Origin: Phycisphaerales bacterium
GTDB lineage: Bacteria > Planctomycetota > Phycisphaerae > Phycisphaerales > UBA1924
Length of the DNA: 8,370 bases
Assembly (NCBI GenBank): GCA_016764015.1
Contig: JAESSR010000290.1
Span: 1-8,370, forward strand
Direction of reading: 5' to 3'
The notes below the pieces were generated by a model. The model saw only the letters and a list, made by a program, of their open reading frames with translations, was not told where the DNA came from and ran no database searches. Shown piece by piece: positions 1-6,374 of this stretch. Position 1 is the first letter of the stretch, and the number at the start of each line of letters is the position of its first letter. A program made the translations under genes and the position numbers.

Positions 1-64
1 GGGAATCGAACCCGCAACCTCCGGATCGACAGTCCGGGGCTCTAACCAATTGAGCTACCGCCCC
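1..64 (-). tRNA. tRNA-Asp (anticodon GTC), 3' end cut off by the window
   Basis: Read on the minus strand, the sequence folds as a tRNA. It has a 7-base acceptor strand GGGGCGG, a D-arm with stem GCTC/GAGC, an anticodon stem CCGGA/TCCGG closing the loop CTGTCGA, a five-base variable loop, and a T-arm starting GCGGG with loop TTCGATT. The middle of the anticodon loop reads GTC, which decodes aspartate codons GAC/GAT. The last two bases of the T-stem, the 3' acceptor strand and the discriminator base lie beyond base 1, so the gene is partial only because of the window edge. A promoter and a short hairpin lie upstream. Confidence 0.97.
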
Positions 65-73
65 ATTTGGACG

Positions 74-89
74 AGCACGAAATCGTGCT
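74..89 (-). other. Perfect short hairpin in the tRNA-Asp leader
   Basis: AGCACGA and TCGTGCT form a seven-base inverted repeat around two central bases; a realistic fold is six pairs with a four-base loop. It starts ten bases upstream of the tRNA 5' end and lies inside the leader predicted from the promoter at 107-134. It has no following T-run, so it is not an obvious terminator. It may help present the precursor to RNase P or keep the leader from misfolding onto the tRNA. Any role is inference. Confidence 0.45.
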
Positions 90-106
90 TGCTCACTTGC
101 GAGACG

Positions 107-134
107 ATGATATTCCATCGGCTCAGATTGTCAA
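107..134 (-). promoter_or_regulatory. Sigma70-type promoter of tRNA-Asp
   Basis: On the minus strand there is a perfect -35 box TTGACA (129-134), a 16-base spacer and a -10 box TATCAT (107-112, five of six consensus bases). Transcription would start near base 100, about 36 bases before the mature tRNA 5' end at 64, leaving a leader for RNase P to remove. This is the best full promoter match in the window. Confidence 0.65.
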
Positions 135-332
135 GCAATGTACCCATTGAAATCGTTGGATTCATCATTTGACATCGACTCTCATGAGTCATCGAACGGA
201 TCGAGTCTGCGATTGAGAAGAATGCGAGATAGTCTCACTGGCGAGGTCCGCAAACGAGCAAGCCGAACACACACTCTTCAATATTTGAACGAGCTCAGAG
301 ATTAATCTTGAGACTCAAGCTCAGAAACTGTT
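135..332. other. Intergenic stretch without a recognisable gene
   Basis: Between the tRNA promoter and the end of the 68-residue membrane protein gene I see no credible coding frame. It holds only short inverted repeats: GACTC/GAGTC at 177-190, TTCAA/TTGAA at 277-289, and part of the repeat at 315-349. A TTGACA hexamer on the plus strand at 169-174 lacks a matching -10 box at normal spacing. This stretch is probably the 3' end and leader region between two minus-strand transcription units. Confidence 0.5.
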
Positions 333-349
333 TTAAGAATCGAGCTTGA
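315..349 (-). repeat. 8-bp inverted repeat across the stop codon of the small membrane protein gene
   Basis: TCAAGCTC (315-322) and GAGCTTGA (342-349) are perfect inverted copies separated by 19 bases, with the TAA stop at 333-335 in the loop. On the minus strand, the second copy formed can instead pair with a further TCAAG three bases downstream (CTTGA-GTC-TCAAG). The two hairpins are therefore mutually exclusive. No clear T-tract follows, so a Rho-independent terminator is possible but not convincing. Confidence 0.3.
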
Positions 350-539
350 TATTGTGGGGCTCTTGAATAATGAGCGGGTGTGCACTGTCCTTGGGAGCGA
401 GTTTCATCCCACCAACCCAGAGCATCGCAACTGCAACGCCCATCGCAACAACACCGAGGAACATCAATGCGGTGTATACATCGGGGGCGGCCCCTTTGTT
501 CTGACGACCGCCTGGCATCTGCATTCCAAACTGACTCAT
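333..539 (-). CDS. Small single-span membrane protein, unknown function (68 aa)
   Basis: I do not recognise the family. The protein has a short polar N-terminus rich in Met, Gln and Gly (residues 1-20), one hydrophobic segment at about 21-45 (VYTALMFLGVVAMG and onward) and a short polar C-terminal tail. It looks like a small inner-membrane protein with no cleavable signal. The start is well supported: a strong Shine-Dalgarno AAAGGAG (546-552) lies six bases before the ATG. The gene begins only 30 bases after the stop of the coiled-coil membrane protein gene on the same strand, so the two are probably co-transcribed and may act together. The strong ribosome site and the hydrophobic segment favour a real gene over a chance frame. 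Confidence 0.75.
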   Translation of the reverse strand: MSQFGMQMPGGRQNKGAAPDVYTALMFLGVVAMGVAVAMLWVGGMKLAPKDSAHPLIIQEPHNIKLDS

Positions 540-545
540 GGAGTG

Positions 546-552
546 CTCCTTT
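546..552 (-). promoter_or_regulatory. Strong ribosome binding site of the 68-aa gene
   Basis: AAAGGAG on the minus strand lies six bases before the ATG at 537-539. It overlaps the palindrome CTTTCGAAAG (549-558), so part of the site could be paired in the mRNA. It is the clearest Shine-Dalgarno among the minus-strand genes here. Confidence 0.7.
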
Positions 553-569
553 CGAAAGATCGTCTTGGG

Positions 570-1508
570 TTAGCTACCGAACTTGCTCATGACTTGGTCA
601 CCAACGCGAACATCTCGGTTGTTTGCGGTAAGTGCCACACGACCGACCGCGTGATTGAGATCAACACGGAAGATGACGATGTCACCGATGTAGAGATCAT
701 CACCACGGAAAACATACAGGCGAGAGTTCTCTTTGAGCCGATCATTCGAGCCCAAGTTGAGCTTGATGAGTGTATCCCCGGTGGTTGGGTCTAACCGCAC
801 CTCATCGATCGAGCCGCGAACGACCGGGCCTGCGATTTCGGTGACTGCTCGTGAATGTGAGGCGTTCGAACTCGATGTGCCATTGATTTCATCGGAGAGT
901 GCCAAACGGAGCTCTTCAATTTGCTCCTCGCGGGCACGCTTGACCTGACGGAGCACAATAACTTGGCTTTCTAGGTCTGACAGTGATTTCTCAAGATCGA
1001 TTTTCTCATCGCGGTAGTTGAGTTCTGCCTCTTGGAGTCGGCTGTGCTCGGTCTTGTACTCATCGATAATCTTTGCTTGTGTCTCGGTGGTGACACCAAG
1101 CTGGGCAATCTTCGATGAGATCGACTCACGCCCGGCCTCTGCTTGACGCAGTGCGATGCGGAGTTCTGAGTTCGACGCTTCGAGCCTGCGTGTATCCGCA
1201 TCGCGGCTTGCGAGTTCATCGGTGAGCGAGTTAATACCGTCGCGGAGCGATGCCCGTTCTTGCCCATGTGCAGCACTCTGTGCTGACAGTGCAGAAATCG
1301 CAGAGTCTGCGGTTGCCTGTGTATCGCGATAGTCTGCGAGAATGCGATCAGCATTCACAGAATAGGCGATTGCCAATGCAGCCATCATGATGCTGAGCAC
1401 CGCTGCGATAAGAACGAAAACCTTAGTCAATATGTGCACGATCCGCTCCTCTAGTCCAAAGCTGGATAGATTATCAAAACTTGTTTCTTCCCCAAACGCG
1501 ACATCCAT
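570..1508 (-). CDS. Membrane-anchored coiled-coil protein with C-terminal beta domain, unknown function (312 aa)
   Basis: There are three visible parts. Residues 1-24 are a short cytoplasmic segment. Residues 25-49 are one strongly hydrophobic span (VFVLIAAVLSIMMAALAIAY) that acts as a signal anchor. Residues about 55-205 are charged, Leu/Ala/Glu/Arg-rich and heptad-like, giving a long periplasmic coiled coil. After a Ser/Asn linker (210-220), residues 226-310 form a compact beta-rich region with a Gly-rich turn, an NLGSND element and a final VGDQV motif. This resembles the small beta domains at the C-terminus of FlgT-like or MreC-like envelope proteins, but that is a resemblance by eye. The topology suggests a scaffold or spacer in the envelope. 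No Shine-Dalgarno precedes the ATG; a CTACACT element 15 bases upstream may be its -10 box, giving a very short leader. The small membrane protein gene follows after 30 bases. Confidence 0.88.
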   Translation of the reverse strand: MDVAFGEETSFDNLSSFGLEERIVHILTKVFVLIAAVLSIMMAALAIAYSVNADRILADYRDTQATADSAISALSAQSAAHGQERASLRDGINSLTDELASRDADTRRLEASNSELRIALRQAEAGRESISSKIAQLGVTTETQAKIIDEYKTEHSRLQEAELNYRDEKIDLEKSLSDLESQVIVLRQVKRAREEQIEELRLALSDEINGTSSSNASHSRAVTEIAGPVVRGSIDEVRLDPTTGDTLIKLNLGSNDRLKENSRLYVFRGDDLYIGDIVIFRVDLNHAVGRVALTANNRDVRVGDQVMSKFGS

Positions 1509-1523
1509 GCGAAAGGGGTATCT

Positions 1524-1530
1524 AGTGTAG
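1524..1530 (-). promoter_or_regulatory. Candidate -10 element (CTACACT) of the coiled-coil protein gene
   Basis: TACACT fits the TAnAnT form of a sigma70 -10 box. It ends 15 bases before the ATG, which would leave a leader of only about eight bases and matches the lack of a Shine-Dalgarno. No good -35 box is seen at 16-18 bases. The same heptamer precedes two other minus-strand genes (6291-6297 and 7076-7082). Confidence 0.35.
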
Positions 1531-1673
1531 CATCATTTGTGCCCGAAGATCGAGCATTGGCGAGAGTCAATTCAATGATGCTGACATCCCGGCGAACCCG
1601 GGGAGCACAATGATACGCATTAAACAGGTGTTCGGATGCTTCTTTTGGAGTACTTTCATTGCCAGAAGTGAAA

Positions 1674-2780
1674 TTATTGAGCACTCGAACGAATCATTTC
1701 CCGGCGGGTGTAATCCACAATTGCACCCGCTGCTGCCACTTGAGCCAGCGGCGAAGGGTCATTGAGCATCATCATCTCAAGTTTGCCCAGGTTGCCAATA
1801 TCGCTCGTTTTGCCATACACCGCTGCGGATTGAGCCCGGATCGTGTCGAGCGCGTTGTCTAGGTACTCGTCGGCAACAAACGATCCCTCGCGATGCCCCA
1901 TGTTGGCCAGGGCACTTGCAACCCCGAGACGAACCTCCGCGGGCATGACATTATCACCTTGATTATCCGCCAGATAGATCAGTTGATCCATCGAAGGCCT
2001 GTCTTTGATCTGCCCAATGATCTGGACTGCCAGCGCTGTGGCTTCGAGTTCTTCTTTTCGAGATGGGTACAACGCTGAACGGATGGTATCGATGCTCTGG
2101 TCATGCCCGAGCTTGAACAAAGCCTCAGCGACTTGAAGCCGAAATATCTTCTTCTCGTTGGGGGTCGCCGAGGGCATCGGCTCCGAAATAGCTTGAATGA
2201 GCATCGGAATCGCACTCGATTCACCAAGTTCCCCAAGAATAAATGCTGCCTGTGATCGCATCCCGGTGTTTGTGCTCTCAAATAAATACCTTGCCAAATC
2301 GGTCTGGTCAACTTTCTCACCGAAAGTACCCATCGCATAGATAGCCGCCGAGCGGACGAATGGCGATTTGTCCGTAAGGAGCTCACGGATTGTCGGCGCG
2401 AGTGAACTCAGGTTCGATTGCCCGGCGACCATCGTCGCCACCGTACGAACACCATCGTTTGGATCGCTCAAGGCGAGCGCCACGATTGGTTCGACACGCG
2501 AGGTGACTGTCGCCAGTGCTTCAATCGCGTTGGCGCGAATCTCAGGAGATGGGTCGGTGGTCAATCGCATGAGCCGATCGATCGCAAGTTCACGCAACTC
2601 GGTTGCGGGCGCGACCTGCACAATACGACTTGATCCGTCTGACTGTTTGTAAATAATTTGGCGTGGACCATCAGGACGAATCTCTGCCCCGCACCCGGCG
2701 ATGGTGCTGAGTGTCAAGAACACGATGCCGACTCCCGAACTTATTGAGTGGGCTGAGTTGGAAAATGTATATTTTTTCAT
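1674..2780 (-). CDS. HEAT-repeat lipoprotein (368 aa)
   Basis: The N-terminus is a lipoprotein signal: Lys2-Lys3, a hydrophobic core at about 17-28, and the lipobox Ile-Ala-Gly-Cys with Cys30 as the lipid-carrying residue. From about residue 60 to 355 the protein is made of paired helices with the spacing and Asp-Pro/Val-Arg signatures of HEAT repeats (for example DPSPEIRANAIEALA at 77-91, DPNDGVRTVA at 106-115, DKSPFVRSAAIYAMG at 137-151, DPSPLAQVAAAGA at 341-353). Such solenoids bind proteins, so this is likely a membrane-tethered adaptor facing the periplasm; the partner is unknown. A weak Shine-Dalgarno TAGGT lies six bases before the ATG. The gene starts 49 bases after the lnt stop on the same strand, so it may be co-transcribed with the enzyme that would acylate its product. 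The downstream gene begins after a 165-base gap. Confidence 0.88.
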   Translation of the reverse strand: MKKYTFSNSAHSISSGVGIVFLTLSTIAGCGAEIRPDGPRQIIYKQSDGSSRIVQVAPATELRELAIDRLMRLTTDPSPEIRANAIEALATVTSRVEPIVALALSDPNDGVRTVATMVAGQSNLSSLAPTIRELLTDKSPFVRSAAIYAMGTFGEKVDQTDLARYLFESTNTGMRSQAAFILGELGESSAIPMLIQAISEPMPSATPNEKKIFRLQVAEALFKLGHDQSIDTIRSALYPSRKEELEATALAVQIIGQIKDRPSMDQLIYLADNQGDNVMPAEVRLGVASALANMGHREGSFVADEYLDNALDTIRAQSAAVYGKTSDIGNLGKLEMMMLNDPSPLAQVAAAGAIVDYTRREMIRSSAQ

Positions 2781-2829
2781 TGTGCTACCTAATGAGTGAG
2801 TGATTTATCCACATCATACGCGATAACCA

Positions 2830-4602
2830 TCACCCTTGAATGGTTCGTACTGCTTTGGATCGAGGAAAGATCGGTGCAATCATCAATGCACACATGATTG
2901 CGAAACAGAGCCAGCCGAATAGATCGCCTATTCGAGCAAACACGGTGACCCCCTGTGTGGGGATCACATCGGCAATCAGATACCCCTGGCGGGGATCATC
3001 TAGGGAGATCGGCGTGATATCTTGTGTTTGGACCCGTCCACGATTATCTATTGCACATGAAATACCAGTATTGGCCGAGCGGATCATCGGGGTGTTGAGC
3101 TCGATACACCGCCAGCGGGCGATGAGCACATGCGTCGTGCGTCCCGGGTCCCATGAGCCAAACCAGCCATCATTGGTCATGTTGACCATGACGCTGGCTT
3201 GTCGTTTGCCTTTGGAAAAGACCAGTTTTCGACACACACTCGATATGGTGGCTTCAAAGCAGATGGGGGTTGCCAGATTTATCTCAGCTGATCCATTCGT
3301 TTTTTCGATTGGGATTGTCAACACTCTGGGTTCTTTGCCCTCACTAAGCGCGAACTTCATGCCCTGGGCTCCAAAGGAAAGGAGCATCTTTTCGAGCCAA
3401 TCCCAGTTTGAGATATAGGGCATGACTTCGCCGAACGGTGTGAGGTGGAGTTTGTCGTACCAGACAGGCTGAGGCTCGCCGTCAAGCACTACAAAGGCGC
3501 TGTTGTACATCGCGTCTCGTTGGTATTCGATGCCTTCTTCGGTATCGACAATCTGCAAGTTATCGAAAGCAACCGACCCCACCACCATCGGGATGTTGAG
3601 TGCCTGTTGAAGGATGAGTAGCTCATCAACAACCATCGTTGCTTCAATCTTCGATGGAAGACCGGTGAGTTCTGGAACATCATCGGGTGTTCGCGGGGTT
3701 AAAGTCCATGCGAGACGCGCGTCGCGTTCTAAATCAAGAGAAACAGGATCGAATGTCCAGCCCGGCACGAATCCTTCGGGCCAAATGATCACATCGACTG
3801 GCTCAGGAGTCTTTGGGTCACGGGTAGCCGCGAGTGTGAGATCACGGAGCGTGAGCCAATCCCTGACCCGCTGGCGGACTGTCCAATCTGTGCGGTTGTC
3901 CTGAGGAATATTTGGTTGAATAACAGCCACGGTGATGCGATCAGAGTTATCAGGATCAGGGGGGATCATCAGATAGCCAACTCCGACCCACGCCGTGAAT
4001 ATGGCGCCTGCGATCAACCCGGCTCTGAGTCGATCTCGGCTGCTTCTTGAGGTAATCGCGAGCAGCAGCACAATGCTGTAGGTTGCGCAGAGGTAGGAGA
4101 CGAAGTACACCCCCCCCCACGATGCGGGCATCGCCAAGATGCCCAAAGGCGAGTCGATCAATGGATGTGCGATCAGATACCAGGGATATCCGGTCCAGAC
4201 GAGCGAGCCTCGCAGGAACTCAACGCCAACCCAAATGATGGGGAAGAGCAGTATTTCATGCCCTAAACGCTGGTAGAGCTTGCTGGCGATCCATACGAAA
4301 AGGAATGTGAAGAAGCTGAGTTGGATAACGAGCGGGATCACACCTGCGGCTGAAATATCGCTGACCCAAGCGTGTGTCCAAATCCATCCCGGCAAACACC
4401 CGATGGCTGCCCAAAATGCGGTTCTCGATGGAGTCAATCGTCGTGAACGCGCGATCGCGAAGAGCGGCAATGGAATCAGAAACGCGAACCCCCAGAATGA
4501 AAAAGGTGGGAACGCAAGTATCAGAAAGAGCGCATTAAACAGCCCTGCGATGATTGCATTCTTAATAGCCTTGCGATTGGATCGTTTGGTCACGCTGGAC
4601 AT
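2830..4602 (-). CDS. lnt: Apolipoprotein N-acyltransferase Lnt (590 aa)
   Basis: Lnt moves an acyl chain from phospholipid to the amino group of the lipid-modified cysteine of lipoproteins, the last step of their maturation at the inner membrane. About seven hydrophobic spans lie in residues 13-213, the nitrilase-like domain spans about 222-545, and one more span lies at about 557-580. All three catalytic residues are visible: Glu276 in IIWPEG, Lys384 in YDKLHLTPFGE and Cys448 in PICFE, matching E. coli Glu267, Lys335 and Cys387. The conserved NMTNDGWFG (474-482) is present, and Glu392 in the PFGE motif matches the essential E. coli Glu343. The protein is longer than the usual 500-odd residues because the Glu-to-Lys segment is about 40 residues longer than in E. 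coli. A run of nine G codes for Trp162-Gly-Gly-Val. No clear Shine-Dalgarno supports the chosen ATG, so the start could be slightly different. accD lies 46 bases upstream. Confidence 0.97.
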   Translation of the reverse strand: MSSVTKRSNRKAIKNAIIAGLFNALFLILAFPPFSFWGFAFLIPLPLFAIARSRRLTPSRTAFWAAIGCLPGWIWTHAWVSDISAAGVIPLVIQLSFFTFLFVWIASKLYQRLGHEILLFPIIWVGVEFLRGSLVWTGYPWYLIAHPLIDSPLGILAMPASWGGVYFVSYLCATYSIVLLLAITSRSSRDRLRAGLIAGAIFTAWVGVGYLMIPPDPDNSDRITVAVIQPNIPQDNRTDWTVRQRVRDWLTLRDLTLAATRDPKTPEPVDVIIWPEGFVPGWTFDPVSLDLERDARLAWTLTPRTPDDVPELTGLPSKIEATMVVDELLILQQALNIPMVVGSVAFDNLQIVDTEEGIEYQRDAMYNSAFVVLDGEPQPVWYDKLHLTPFGEVMPYISNWDWLEKMLLSFGAQGMKFALSEGKEPRVLTIPIEKTNGSAEINLATPICFEATISSVCRKLVFSKGKRQASVMVNMTNDGWFGSWDPGRTTHVLIARWRCIELNTPMIRSANTGISCAIDNRGRVQTQDITPISLDDPRQGYLIADVIPTQGVTVFARIGDLFGWLCFAIMCALMIAPIFPRSKAVRTIQG

Positions 4603-4648
4603 GTGTTGTACGCGAGATCATGGATATGAACCATAAAATCGCTCGCTC

Positions 4649-5491
4649 TTATTTACCCGCGTAATCGATCAGGCGTGCGAGTTCAGATCGCAACTCATGA
4701 CGATGGACCACACGATCGACCATTCCTCGCTCACGCAAGAACTCAGATGTCTGGAACCCCTCGGGGAGGTCTTGGCGGATGGTTTGGCGGATCACGCGTG
4801 GGCCTGCGAACCCGATGAGTGCCTTTGGCTCAGCCAAGTGGAAATCACCGAGCATTGCGAATGAAGCGGTGACGCCGCCGGTGGTTGGGTCGGTCATGAC
4901 CGAGATGAACAAGCCACCCGAGTCATCATGACGAGCGAGTGCTGCAGAGGTCTTGGCCATCTGCATCAGGCTCAGGGCGGCTTCTTGCATACGAGCACCG
5001 CCGGAGCACGAAACGATGATGACTGGGAGATTGTTCGCTGTCGCGTATTCGATTGTTCGCGTGAGTTTCTCGCCGACGACTGAGCCCATTGAGCCCATCA
5101 TAAAGGTGAGATCGAGACACGCGAGCATTGTTGGGCGACCTTTGATGAAGCATTTGCCTGCTTGGCACCCTTCGACCTGTCCGGTTTTGATCTGCTCACG
5201 CTTGAGGCGTTCAGGATACGATTTGAGATCGGTAAACCCCAGCGGGTCTTTGCATCGCAGCTCGGTGAACATGGGGACAAAGGTATCTGGATCGACAAGC
5301 TGTGAGATGCGTATGGCAGCAGAGATGCGGAAGTGATGCTCACACTCTGGACAGACATGAAGATTGGATTCCATCTGTCGGCGGTAGATCATCTGGGCAC
5401 ACGATGGACAGCGGAGCCACAATCCTTCCGGGATCGATCGGCGTCCTGCCTGCTTGATCTGGTTTGATGACTGTGTAGCCGCTTGTGTCAT
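4649..5491 (-). CDS. accD: Acetyl-CoA carboxylase carboxyltransferase subunit beta AccD (280 aa)
   Basis: With AccA, this subunit moves the carboxyl group from carboxybiotin to acetyl-CoA to form malonyl-CoA, the first committed step of fatty acid synthesis in the cytoplasm. The N-terminal zinc ribbon typical of bacterial AccD is intact, with Cys28, Cys31, Cys47 and Cys50 in CPSC and CPEC pairs. The crotonase-fold carboxyltransferase domain follows, with SCSGGARMQE (161-170), MTDPTTGGVTASFA (199-212) and GFAGPRVIRQT (227-237). Length is close to the usual 280-300 residues. The start is supported by AGAGGA seven bases before the ATG. A TATAAT box lies 39 bases upstream, so accD probably has its own promoter. 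accA is not in this window. lnt follows on the same strand after 46 bases and may be read through from accD. Confidence 0.98.
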   Translation of the reverse strand: MTQAATQSSNQIKQAGRRSIPEGLWLRCPSCAQMIYRRQMESNLHVCPECEHHFRISAAIRISQLVDPDTFVPMFTELRCKDPLGFTDLKSYPERLKREQIKTGQVEGCQAGKCFIKGRPTMLACLDLTFMMGSMGSVVGEKLTRTIEYATANNLPVIIVSCSGGARMQEAALSLMQMAKTSAALARHDDSGGLFISVMTDPTTGGVTASFAMLGDFHLAEPKALIGFAGPRVIRQTIRQDLPEGFQTSEFLRERGMVDRVVHRHELRSELARLIDYAGK

Positions 5492-5530
5492 TGATGAGTC
5501 CTCTGGTCAAACCTTTGTCACCGAATAAGG

Positions 5531-5536
5531 ATTATA
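5531..5536 (-). promoter_or_regulatory. Candidate -10 box of accD
   Basis: The minus strand reads a perfect TATAAT, 39 bases before the accD ATG, in the gap after the preceding gene. Transcription would start near base 5524, leaving a leader of about 33 bases that contains the AGAGGA ribosome site (5499-5504). I see no convincing -35 box at 16-18 bases upstream, so the assignment rests on the -10 box and its position. Confidence 0.45.
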
Positions 5537-5583
5537 CGCCCTGCGCGTCTTCATGGTCTCTAAAAGGGCTTGTGTTGATTCAA

Positions 5584-6210
5584 TTATGCACTCGCCTTGG
5601 CTCGTGATTGGTAAAAGTCTATTTGAGATTTCATCACCTCAAATGACTGTACCTCTATAGGCTCGCTGAGTTGTGACCAGATATCACAGATTTTCTGATC
5701 ATTGAGCCAACACCGAACAATTGCCCAGGCCCATGGGCGAAGGACGATTGCGACGCTTGGGTGAGTGCCTTTCGCTTTGGATAATCCCTTGAGAATCCCT
5801 GCCATGAGACGATCCTGAGCGCCGTAGAAGGATTCGCCCTCTGGCGGCGTAATCCGCACGGGGTTCTCTTTCCATTGGTTGTACGCTGAGGGGCAGCGTT
5901 CATGGAGTTCGGACTTGAGTACGCCCTCCCAGAGCCCCATGCCCACATTGGCAAGCGAACTGATCGATTTGAACTTGACTTCAGGCGATGAGATCATCAA
6001 GTTTGATGACCAGCGAGATGATTCTTCATCGCTCGTAAGTATGAGTGAGATTGGGTATTCGGGCGCAAATGCTCTAATCGCATCTGCTACGGCATCTGAG
6101 CCGGCTTGTGTCATGGGCAGATCGGTCTGCCCGATGATTCGGGAATCCTCGTCCCAAGCGGTATCCCCTACGCGTAGCAGGTGGATGGTGTATCCATTGG
6201 GCTTCGCCAT
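5584..6210 (-). CDS. Degenerate histidine-phosphatase-fold protein, probable pseudoenzyme
   Basis: The overall pattern is that of the cobalamin/phosphoglycerate-mutase-like branch of histidine phosphatases. Numbering is from an upstream ATG at 6225 (213 aa): a first strand HLLRVGDTAW (15-24) where active members have RHGET, a GQTDLPMTQAG segment (32-42), LWEG (98-101), a PPEGES motif (127-132) and a strand VAIVLRPWA (158-166) where active members have a second His. The nucleophile His is Val19, the second His is Arg163, and the usual acid Glu before WEG is Asn93; Arg18 is kept. Catalysis by the family mechanism is therefore unlikely, and a binding or regulatory role is inferred. I prefer the ATG at 6208-6210 because GGAG lies nine bases before it; the ATG at 6225 has no ribosome site. 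Its stop lies 92 bases before the accD start, and rpe lies upstream on the same strand. Confidence 0.85.
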   Translation of the reverse strand: MAKPNGYTIHLLRVGDTAWDEDSRIIGQTDLPMTQAGSDAVADAIRAFAPEYPISLILTSDEESSRWSSNLMISSPEVKFKSISSLANVGMGLWEGVLKSELHERCPSAYNQWKENPVRITPPEGESFYGAQDRLMAGILKGLSKAKGTHPSVAIVLRPWAWAIVRCWLNDQKICDIWSQLSEPIEVQSFEVMKSQIDFYQSRAKASA

Positions 6211-6290
6211 CTGTGCATACTCCATTGATGGTCAATGCTGACATCATTGCCAGCTTTGTAAAACATCGGCCATCGTGCATCCGAAGCAAA

Positions 6291-6297
6291 AGTGTAG
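6291..6297 (-). promoter_or_regulatory. Candidate -10 element (CTACACT) of the pseudo-phosphatase gene
   Basis: This is the second copy of the heptamer, in the 149-base gap between rpe and the histidine-phosphatase-like gene. As a -10 box TACACT would start transcription near 6284, leaving a leader of roughly 60-75 bases that includes the GGAG site before the preferred start. No good -35 box is visible, so this is tentative. Confidence 0.3.
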
Positions 6298-6374
6298 CAA
6301 ATATTTCACGATGATGTGACCAAATTGGGCCAAATCGAACACTTGTTTATGTTATGTAAGGAGACTTTAACAAA

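Noticed and set aside
169..174. Plus-strand TTGACA as a -35 box
   Set aside because: No -10-like sequence occurs at 16-18 bases and no plus-strand gene follows.
354..794. 146-codon plus-strand frame
   Set aside because: It runs antisense to the small membrane protein and coiled-coil genes, with no ribosome site or recognisable domain; it mirrors their codon pattern.
1451..1684. 77-codon minus-strand frame between the HEAT lipoprotein and coiled-coil genes
   Set aside because: It overlaps both neighbours (by 11 and 58 bases), has no ribosome site, and its product has no domain-like pattern; the end lies in another frame of the coiled-coil gene.
2840..3418. 192-codon plus-strand frame
   Set aside because: It is fully antisense to the well-supported lnt catalytic domain.
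5538..5570. GCCCT/AGGGC inverted repeat after the pseudo-phosphatase gene as a terminator
   Set aside because: Only five base pairs with a loop over 20 bases and no T-run; it overlaps the accD promoter region.
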